From Saturnia japonica (taxonomy: Eukaryota; Arthropoda; Insecta; Lepidoptera; Saturniidae): a DNA stretch of 64,000 nucleotides. The position numbers were made by a program, and so were the translations under genes. The notes beneath the pieces were generated by a model that worked only from the letters and a program-made list of their open reading frames with translations, ran no database searches and was not told the DNA's origin. Each line of letters starts with the position of its first letter. The first letter of the stretch is position 1. The stretch is taken from NCBI GenBank assembly GCA_033032175.1, contig CM065307.1, forward strand, positions 8,866,001-8,930,000, read 5' to 3'. Positions 55,136 through 64,000 of this stretch are shown piece after piece.

Positions 55136-56975
55136 CAATAACCAGAGGTGAGAGCCATTTCCCTTTTTGCATTTTTGAAAACAAAATGTTTTTCATAAAC
55201 ATTTTTTTTTTGGTAAAATTCTACCCTTCGTGAAAGGAAAAGGCAAAGGTATCTAGAACTATGCAGGTAAGTTAGATGTACTTAATATAATTCATAATTA
55301 GATATTTTATAGGACGGCCGAAGCCATGTACTATTTCTTTCTTCTTCTTGTTTATTTTTCCACTGTCAATGCTTCCAAGCGTTCATAGACTTTTCATGCA
55401 ACCAAGTCAGATGTTTAATAATCAATATTTAGACGTCATTAACATAAAAGTCAAAGTAAAGTCCTCTGTGTTTTCTTCTTCTTTTAGTTTTTCTTTCCAG
55501 TGTCAATGTTGTTTGAGCCTTCGACGCCTTTTTTAATATTCACAGCGAATTTTAACAGGATGTTAGCGCCATTATCTATGTTGTCACTTGGCTTCCTTGT
55601 TTGAACCATAGTTTGAACTATCTACTCTAGAAGTTTTTTTAGATGTGTAACGAATATATACGTAATAGGTACCTACAGGTATTATAATACGCGCCACGAA
55701 CTATTATATTATGTTACACTAATACTGAATAATAGGTTACCAAATAATAGGCACATGATTCACGATCCGCGCAGCGAGACACCGCAAAGTACCTCTCTCT
55801 TTGTTCGTTATAGGGGCTCGCGTCTTGCGAGTAAGCGAGATGACTACATGATTTGAAACTTTGTATAGAAACGAGCGCTGGCTACTGGTTTATCCTTCGC
55901 GGCTGAGTGCCCTCTGCGCTCGCCCTCAAGTCCGGTGAAGCTGTAAAAGCCGCAGCGGCTCTGTTTTTGGATAGGGCCCCTAAGGCTAACAGAGTAGTCA
56001 GTTCTAAAAAAAAAAAAAAAAAAATGGTTTATCGTATGCACAGCTCAGTATGTATAGTAAAGACATAATTATACACGTCGGCCTTTTACGGAAAAAGAAG
56101 CTCTCTTCTTGAACTAAGCAAGTAACACAGTAAGCAAGCAATGAGAACAGAATCACTATCATAGGCAACGGTTTTACTAATATCAATGTATTAGCTAATA
56201 CGGACATTAGATCAATATTAGATTCAAGTAGCAAGTAGCAAATATTGAATCAGTGACTATTATTTGACTAATACCCGATAATAGGTGCGGTAATTTAATA
56301 TGACTTAATTAAAATATTCCATATTAGGAATATCAAAATATTAGCCTATTATAACAATTCTACAGTTTTTTGTGATAGTTTTGTGTGGTTCTATGTGTCT
56401 TGTGATAGTTCTACCTTTTCTTGGTAAAGGGTTAAAGTATCCAAGACCATGCAGCCAAGTCAGATGTATTTATAATTCATGTTTAAGGCTGAAGCCATGT
56501 CCTGTGTTTTTTCTTCTTCATCTTGTTTTTCTTTCCAGTGTCAATGTCGTTAAGACTTCGTCGTTTGTTCTCATTTTCAAAGTGAATTCAAACAAGATGA
56601 TGGCTTCCATGTTTTAACTATCTAGGGAGTTTTTGTGACAGTTCAAAATGCATGTTTCCAATTTCTATTTATAATACACTTCACATATGCACAATAATCA
56701 AATTAAATCACGCAAAATGCTACCAATATTACATAATATAGGGTCAAAAACTCTTTTTATAAACGTGGTGAACTGCTGAACGAATAAGATCTGCAGAAGT
56801 TCCCCTAACTTCAGTACATTTCAGTTCATTTGCATCGTTCGAAGTGAGCAGTTCATTTGAACACCTCATTCATGAGTTGTGATGCCGAAACACTAAAAAA
56901 CAAAAGAAAACCACTGTGAACATGTTTATTTTGTTACTATGAGTATAGTGCTCACGACCCCTATTAACCGAATTT
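55136..56975. repeat. First unit body of a diverged tandem duplication, with inserted SINE-like copy
   Basis: After R1 comes GAGAGCCATTTCCCTTTTTG, as at 58461. A block near 55215-55360 (CAAGTCAGATGT, GAAGCCATGT) is duplicated near 56410-56510. 56640-56770 is a family F block (ATATAGGGTCAAAAACTC) and the unit ends ACCCCTATTAACCGAATTTA, as at 58836-58860. A poly(A)-tailed SINE-like copy is inserted at about 55870-56024. Confidence 0.65.
55870..56024 (+). mobile_element. SINE-like retroposon end with 19-base poly(A)
   Basis: CCGGTGAAGCTGTAAAAGCC, then GGCTAACAGAGTAGTCAGTTCT and a run of 19 A (56006-56024). The same 3' end is at 19225-19302 and, reversed, at 47757-47850. The long pure A run suggests recent insertion. 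Confidence 0.65.
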
Positions 56976-56978
56976 AAT

Positions 56979-57163
56979 ATATTCAGCATCATAATAGTAG
57001 TTTTGTTAAATGGACATTTCAATGTCTATAGGTTATGGCCTATAGTTCCCTATTTATTTTACACCAAGTCCACCATCATAATTATTTTATCAACAAAGCG
57101 CCAAGCGCCATCTATATACAAACGTACTCCGTGAGCGCATGTATTACTCTACTCTAGAGTTGA
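56979..57163. repeat. Duplicated block R1, copy 2
   Basis: Matches 54943-55135 and is then interrupted after the ACTCTACTCTAG run. Confidence 0.85.
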
Positions 57164-58437
57164 ATCGCTCGCGAGCGAAAGATTAGAAGATATATAATCC
57201 CGACAAAAGAGCGAGTATATCAGTAACTCACTTGTTTGTAAAGTATATCTTTAGCTCTTTAGCTCTCAGTAATAATGTTCGCTCGGATATAATCAGAGCG
57301 ATTCAGATCAGTTGAATAAAAAGATACACCACATTCTTACATAAGAAAGAGATAGGTAGCTAATTCGATCCAACAAGCCGAGAGCGGAAAGGCGATCGGG
57401 TACTAATGATTATAAGAAAACTTATGTTACACCTTGATAATAAAGCACAATATTAGTTACGTAATTACCGTGTCAAGTATTTATGTAGTTTGAAATGTTT
57501 TTATTTTTAAGGGTTTTTGTTTCAGTATTTCTAATTTTGAATGTAGTTTAATGCCACGCGTGATTTGACCCATGCACTTTGAACTTCGTATCGCTAAAAA
57601 TAATTATCGTTACCTACGTATTTCGGATTGTGTTCATTATTAGGTACCTATAGATAAAAAACTTTCTAAAGTGACTAGCAAATTTGTAAAAAAATATTGA
57701 CTTATTACATGTTTATATTTTAAGGTAGATAATGTACATATACATTATTTCAATTCAAATCAATATAAATATAGCCATGGCCACTGATTACAAAATACGC
57801 TAACATATTTTGTTACTCACACGATCTTCAGTTTTATTGTTGTTACAGGTTTTAAAAATAATAATTTGACTATCTCTATAATACATACTTTTGCATTTCT
57901 AGATTGACATACTTTAGCCTGCTAATTGTTAAGAATGATGGAAATCAAATGTTTGAATAATATTTTTCAAGATATCTCTATTCTAAACAAAATAGTTGAC
58001 AATAATTTTATACGTTTTTGTAAATCGTAAGATTTGTTTTTGTAAGATATATCTCGCTCTTTATCAACCAAACAGCTCTGTAAATCATTACATCAGTGAG
58101 CCCGATATCTCTCGCTCTGAGCGAGATATAAAAGAGAGATATATATCTTTCATTGAAAAGATATATATCTGCGGCGACTTATCACAATAAATAGTTGTTA
58201 CTTCAGCCACATTCTATTTTGTTTATGATAGACTGGCGGACTTTCAAGTCTTGAAAAAGATAAAAGAAGACATCTGTCACGGACTGACAAGAAGATATAT
58301 TATTCTGTAATCGATTATGAGCGACAAAATAAATACAGTAATAATTGAAACGCTTAGCTGCATTTTTAATTAATAGGATCCGCCAAACGATCCTATAAAT
58401 CACTCTTTTCTTTTCAGTGATATACTTTGCGCAAGAC
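57164..58437. mobile_element. Candidate 1.27-kb nested insertion rich in GAGCGA/TCGCTC palindromes
   Basis: In copy 1 the (CTACT)n run leads within about 25 bp into GAGAGCCATTTCCC. Here the same run is interrupted at 57163 and resumes at about 58438-58460 before GGTGAGAGCCATTTCCC. The intervening DNA has a 14-bp palindrome TCGCTCGCGAGCGA (57165-57178), a near palindrome CTCGCTCTGAGCGAG (58111-58125) and a hairpin with 14-bp arms (58137-58170). No transposase frame and no clear terminal inverted repeats are visible. Confidence 0.45.
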
Positions 58438-58865
58438 TACTCTACTCTACTCTACTCTATGGTGAGAGCCATTTCCCTTTTTGCATTCTTCTTCTTCTTT
58501 TCTTCCTAACTTGGCAACCGGTCCTCTTTAATGAAGACCATTACTGCCATTATCGAGTGAATTATATTGTCAAGTGTTATGACGATTCAGTATCCTAACA
58601 AGATGGTAGCTCCCTTGTTAGAACTTTCTAGGGAATTTTTGTGTGATCTCGGGAATGAATGCTTTCAGCTTATATTTATAATCCACTTCACTTATGCACA
58701 AAAACCAAACTATATCACGCAAAACGCCACAAATATTACATAATATAGGGTCAAAAACTCTTTTTATAAACGTAGTGAACTGCTGAACGAAAAAGATCTG
58801 CAGAAGTTCTTTGTTACTATGTGTATAGTGCTCACGACCCCTATTAACCGAATTTAATATATTCA
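58438..58865. repeat. Second unit body of the tandem duplication
   Basis: Resumes with GGTGAGAGCCATTTCCCTTT, contains TTACATAATATAGGGTCAAA and ends ACCCCTATTAACCGAATTTA at about 58836-58857. Confidence 0.65.
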
Positions 58866-58869
58866 TGTT

Positions 58870-60340
58870 TTAACATAAAATTTTGAAATATGTAATATAA
58901 AAAAAAACGAACTCTGCTGCACCACTCCAACGTTGGGGCCAAAGCGTTGCCGCGCCAACAGCCGCCAAAATTAGGGGCCACAACCGGTCTAACACGCCGC
59001 ATTAGATGTTTCACATCAAAAATAAACGAAAATTGTAAAATCAACTTCGAAATTAAATTATGCTATATATCTAAATATTTCTCATGTGTCATGCAAGCCT
59101 TCTTAGGATGAACCAAGTATTGTAATATTGTTTATTATTTTCTTTAAAGATTTAAGCTACTACCATACAAATTTTATAAAATTGGTTTCAAAGATTTGGC
59201 GTAGTCATTATTACTATTATTTGTCTTGTTTTATGTTTTCTGTGAATCCTGTTACTTTGACCACTGGACTGCTAAAGTACTAAAATGCTGCGGAATACTT
59301 ATTTTTTCACGCACCCTACCATCATTTAGATAGTCACTACACACAACGATATGAATTGGGCCTATTCTAAGAGCTATTGTTTGTAGGTAGCGCGGTATCC
59401 TGTTAATCTATGGATACAGTATTAGAAATTTAAAACCAATACATATTATACGATATGGTATGATGTAAAAGCGATATTACCCATGCCTACAATCCAGGGT
59501 TGCCAACTCGCAACCACGGGTGGATGCTAAATGACATTTTAATAAGTGCTACATTAGTCTGAGGTTACATTGCTAGGGTTTTTCAATAAAAGTGGTAAAA
59601 TAAAAATTTGTTCAGATAAAGAACTGTAGTGGAATTTAAGAGCACTGCTGTGTAATTACTTGTTCATTTACAGGGCACACACAACAGCGTTAGTTTTCGT
59701 TTTGGCCAAGACAGTTCTTTTGACGTGACAACGTCTTATAATTCGTTGGAGCCGGCTGCACGCACGAAAAAACATGACTCATGCGGCGTTACCTCGCTCT
59801 GAGGCGTTCCATTTAAGGCTTGAAGTGCAAGCGAGAGCGCGGAACGAGCGACAAAGAGGCACAATCGGCCTCCGCGTTCGGCAGCGTTCGACATCTTTCT
59901 CTCTGCCCTGCAATTATATCTAATCGACCGAAAAAGTTTCACAAAATCGGTTAATTACCTAGTTCCTGAGATACATATTGTCAGACATACATACTAATAA
60001 TATTTATATGTAATAGAACAACACACATAAATTATTATTTTACATAACATAATACTAATACTATTGTATTAGGTAATTTGATCGATAAAACAAAGGTATG
60101 CATTGATTATCGACCCTCCTTTAGTTCTGAAATATCGTCCTTTTGTTCTGAACTTGGTTCAAAATAAATTCGTTAAAAATGTCATAATTAGTAACATAAT
60201 AATAAAATCTTAACCATGGGGAAACTTGTAACGTGGTAACTCTGAATGCCGCCATTTAATATTGTTTGGTTGCATGTTACTTTACGTTGAAACTGTGGCG
60301 TTATTTAATACTAACTGATAGTATGTGATAATATTTACAA
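58870..60340. other. No gene seen; AT-rich with one GC-rich patch
   Basis: About 59745-59905 is GC-richer (AGCGAGAGCGCGGAACGAGC). The minus frame of 68 codons there is not recognised. Probably repeat-derived. Confidence 0.45.
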
Positions 60341-60780
60341 GCTGTGCCCATGGCATTGCTCACGTGGACTACAGAATGCCCGCGCAAATTTTACTCCCCC
60401 GCTCCAGCTATTTTAAAGACAAAAGTGCTTATTGTGGGTGTTCCTTAAAAGATAGAAGTATAACCTCTCTGACATTTTTGGATGTCTTTTTAATGTCTAT
60501 AATTGTGTAGTACATTAATTTGCAATATCTCTTAAAGTTTACACAGCGTAAGCCATTTAAGCGCCCGAATTGATTCATCATGACCAGTTTTTTTTTATTT
60601 GTGCGGAACTCTAATTCTTTTTCTAAAATAAAAGTTGTCTAGAATACTCCCTATAACATTAGCTATTTATTAGTGAAGGTCTCGTCAAAATCGGTCCAAC
60701 CGTTTCGGAGATTACCCGGAACAAACAGACAGACAGACAGACAAAATTTTTAAAATGGTTTTGTTTTGTATAAGTATCAT
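60341..60780 (+). repeat. Interspersed repeat, family B
   Basis: Colinear with 19344-19800; ends with a (CAGA)5-like microsatellite at 60725-60744. Confidence 0.65.
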
Positions 60781-62336
60781 ATATACTTTCAAATCCATTT
60801 GGATTTACTAAAAAATCATTGTTTTGACATTAAAAACTGACACTTCAATTTTATTTAATTGTATATATCAGTTGGTATATCAATAAATCAAATATTTTCA
60901 TGGTTACTTTTTGTATTGATATGAGATGGTACTGTCACGATTTTTTACTGGGTATTGTTTGATTTTTTACAACGTGTATAAGGGTTTGTTTTTATAAACG
61001 AATTGCAATTTTATTTATTTGTATAGATTGTAGTATTGTTTTACATCGTTTTACTATGCATACTAGCATTATCTTTGAATTATTTAATAAAATACGTTGC
61101 TTGTCAACGTCACAGTGTTGTTGTAATGTCACTGACATGAGTGCGCTGATTTCGGCGTGATTTCATAGCCGACTTGTTATAGTACGCTGACGGCATCTAG
61201 TTGTAGTGCGAGCTACGACCAATAATTAATCTATGACTGTACCTATATATTTGAATATCATAGATATTGGTTGACTCGACGTAACTTAGGTATTGAAACG
61301 GTGTCATATATTATAATTTATTAACGTTTTGGTTTAAATAAATATTTATATTTCGAAGATTAGGGACTTTAGTAATAATAATGGAGTCCTATGTTCTTTT
61401 TTAGACCACGATGGTGGCAAACAAGCATGCGATCCGCTCGATGGTAAGCGATTACTGCAGCCTATGTAATATAGATACTGCTACTGATAGTATGAGTTTG
61501 GTTATGAACCACGTCACGATATGTAAATATACAGTATACACACTATTATTGACATAGCTCAAATTATACCTATATTATATAAACTAAACTTAAAACAAAA
61601 AGACAATAAGATAACATAAGTACCTATTAATAAACAATTTCGAAACCAAAGAAAGATACCAACGAAATTATGTTGCATTTTAGCTAATGCAGAATTCAAA
61701 ACTAATAATAGAACACAAATTAAGACAAAATATACTTATGAAAATAACGGTGATGGTAAAGTAAAACAAAAAAAAATCAGTAAACAGCATGTTATTTATT
61801 ACCTAATAAGGTAAAAAAAATATTATATGTACTAATGGTTATATTTTATTCGAAGCTAGGCATTATAGCACTTGCCTTATGCTTTAAATTTATTATTATT
61901 AGTGTGTAATTTATAGCTATTTCTCTGAAATATAACTCGCGCTCTTTCGCGCGTACTCGTTTTATATCGTCTCTTTTGTGACAATTGTTGAATTGGATAT
62001 ATTATAGGTCAATACCGTACTACAGCACGATAATTTTGTGTGTACGTTACGGTCTCGGTATTTGGATATTCAATATCCAATACATATTTAGCGCTGTACT
62101 TGATATCCAGATATTAAAGTTTGACATTATATCATAAATTGTATCTATTTACGATTTGTATCGCCCATGCCTACGGTGGATAAATGTGGATCTCTGGTTA
62201 TTAGTCTATGATGTGGATTATCAAATGTCAAATCATTGTCAAATGATCGGCGTATGTCAGAGGGCGCATGTTATTTAGTAAAAATAAATGAAAGTTTATT
62301 AATTTTATTGTTTAGTTAAACCATTTTAAAATAACA
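60781..62336. other. Intergenic; repeat fragments and eIF2A upstream region
   Basis: It contains a repeat end at 61203-61235 shared with the flank of the 189-bp array, a family G-like fragment near 61410-61460, and a 19-bp palindrome TTGGATATTCAATATCCAA (62062-62080). The eIF2A promoter must lie in the last few hundred bases; no TATA box was identified. Confidence 0.45.
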
Positions 62337-63900
62337 ATGACTGTTACCCCTCACCTTGCAGGTAAAACTGATATTCACAGGAATAAATGTTAATGTGGTA
62401 TTAAAAGGTTATAAGTAACAATTCAATCTCTTTTCAGGATTAACGAATAAAAATATATTTCTTATTGAATTGAAAGAACCATATGCGGAGAAAATTCTTC
62501 GTGATGAAACAACAGCGAATGTCAGGGGTATTATATTTAGTCCTAAAGGATCTTATCTTGCTTATAGGACTGATAAAAAGTAAGCAAGTAATTGTAAAAA
62601 TGTTAAAGAAAATCAACACAAAATCCACGTGTGCTCCCATTATTTCAAGTAAATTTATTATATATATATATTAAAATATTCTTGTAAATGTTCCAGAACT
62701 GAAATAGTAAAATGTACAGATTGGTCAGTGGTAACCACTATTGATGGAAATATAAAAGAAATGTTCTTTTCTCCTTTGGAGAATTACTTTATGGTTTGGG
62801 AAATGTTTGCAATGACCAAAGAAAATCCTGAGGTAATTAATCTTCTTTATATTTTATTATCAATAACAAGTAAAGCAATATGTAAAGATCTCACAATCTC
62901 ACAATCAGACCTTTATACACTTTTTAATCTAAATTTAAAAAACAATCTAAAAAACAGTTTTTATTTCAGGGCAAACCAAACTTGAGAGTATTCAGATCTA
63001 ATAACGGAGAACTTGTTGGAGCCTTTGTTCAAAAAAACCAAATTGGCTGGTGTGTTCTTTACAATTTATTAAAAATATGTTAATATTAATAAGATCCTGT
63101 CATATACATTAAGTTTGACAACCCTGTTCTAAACCTTAATTGTTTAAACAATAAAGTGGAGGAAAATGAAAATATATCACAATACATTCCACTTTATTAA
63201 TTTATCACAAAAAAAAATCATATCTATTAATGTTTACCAGTAACATATCATGACTCTATTAATAACTGGCTCCACTCGCTTGGACTTCAGAAGACTGCAT
63301 AGTGCTTATGAAAATCATAGTTTCTTAAAACTTTAATAACTTTTTATTGAATGAAGTTATAATGTTATTTTTTTTAAGATAATGATGAAGTACCTATCTA
63401 AGGAATAAAACAAAACCAAAATGATCAAAATCTATGCAATAGTTTTTGTGTGATGCATGCACAACAGCAAACCTCTATCATTTTATTTATATAGATAGAG
63501 ATAATATAAAACTTATTATTAGTACAAAATAGCAAAAAATAATATTTAAAATTGGATCTTATTTATTTTAAATATTACCATGTACATCAAAAATCACAGA
63601 CCTTACCTCTTTATCACATTAATTTATTATACCTTTGCCTTGATCAGTCTTTACTGCATGTTTCCTAACTTTACTACAGATTTATTGAGTGATCATAAAT
63701 AATGTATTTTTCCTCAAATAGGGAACCAAAATGGTCAGCAGATGAAAAGTTATTTGCGATTCAAGTCAACAGTAAAGTTTTAATTTATGAAGATGGTAAT
63801 TTAGACAAGTATATGATGTATTTGCAAGCAGAAAAATTAAAGTCATTTAGTTTGTCACCAAGTCTTGCACCCAATCATTACTTCTCTATATTCACTTTAG
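62337..63900 (+). CDS. eIF2A: Eukaryotic translation initiation factor 2A, first five coding exons (gene continues past window)
   Basis: Exons 62337-62361 (25 nt, ATG start), 62438-62579, 62697-62832, 62970-63049 and 63722-63900 join in frame, each with AG acceptor and GT donor (GTAAAA, GTAAGC, GTAATT, GTGTGT, GTAATG). The 187 codons form the beginning of the WD40-like beta-propeller of eIF2A, which binds initiator tRNA in GTP-independent, often non-AUG initiation. Landmarks are IIFSPKGSYLAYR, GKPNLRVFRSNNGELVGAFV, QIGWEPKWSADEKLFAIQ, VLIYEDGNLDKY and LKSFSLSPSLAPNHYF. Family identification is from these blade patterns. The rest of the gene lies to the right. Intron 4 holds a family A repeat. 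Confidence 0.88.
63263..63499 (+). repeat. Interspersed retroposon-like repeat, family A, in eIF2A intron 4
   Basis: Degraded head, then TATCTAAGGAATAAAACAAA and ACCTCTATCATTTTATTTAT tail; same sense as the gene. Confidence 0.7.
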
Positions 63901-64000
63901 GTAATGTATAATAATTTTTATAGATTGGCTTAAGTCTCATCTAGAGACCTAATAATTGTGTAATTATTAAATAGTGTGGAAGTGAATTGGTCTAACTCAC

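Overview
The window looks like one stretch of an AT-rich insect chromosome, most likely from a moth or butterfly (Lepidoptera). The pointers are spliced host genes with insect-type proteins, a TED/17.6-type errantivirus with an env gene, a cecropia-type mariner, other Tc1/mariner relatives, and short repeats of Helitron and tRNA-SINE type that recur in many degenerate copies. Nothing here is bacterial. Most of the open reading frames are chance or lie inside repeats.

Left part (1-8.6 kb): repeat-derived flank, then a nearly complete endogenous errantivirus (890-8624). It has identical 307-bp LTRs, a 4-bp ATGT target duplication, a serine-tRNA-type primer site, gag, pol and env. Two reading-frame breaks (3' end of gag; inside integrase) sit in an otherwise very young copy.

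Middle (8.6-42.5 kb): no convincing host coding gene. It holds three cut-and-paste elements: an intact-looking mariner at 24.05-25.33 kb, a frameshifted DD41D element at 30.54-31.85 kb, and a Tc1-like DD34E element with two stop codons at 37.92-39.51 kb. There are also many Helitron-like, SINE-like and unclassified repeat copies, a 3 x 189-bp tandem array, and several short GC-rich islands that could be enhancers or distal non-coding exons of a gene outside the window.

Right part (42.5-64 kb): four host genes. A three-exon secreted cysteine-rich protein resembling insect follicle cell protein 3C lies on the minus strand (42.59-46.82 kb), with a likely TATA promoter and non-coding exon near 48 kb. 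ARMC7 (three exons) and, 104 bp downstream of its stop, HTD2 (single exon) lie head-to-tail on the minus strand (54.9-52.4 kb). The first five coding exons of eIF2A run off the right edge on the plus strand (62.34 kb onward). ARMC7 is a minor-spliceosome-associated protein, HTD2 acts in mitochondrial fatty acid synthesis, and eIF2A in translation initiation. They are housekeeping genes with no evident shared pathway. Between ARMC7 and eIF2A lies a diverged tandem duplication of repeat DNA that begins about 30 bp upstream of the ARMC7 start codon and carries a nested insertion.
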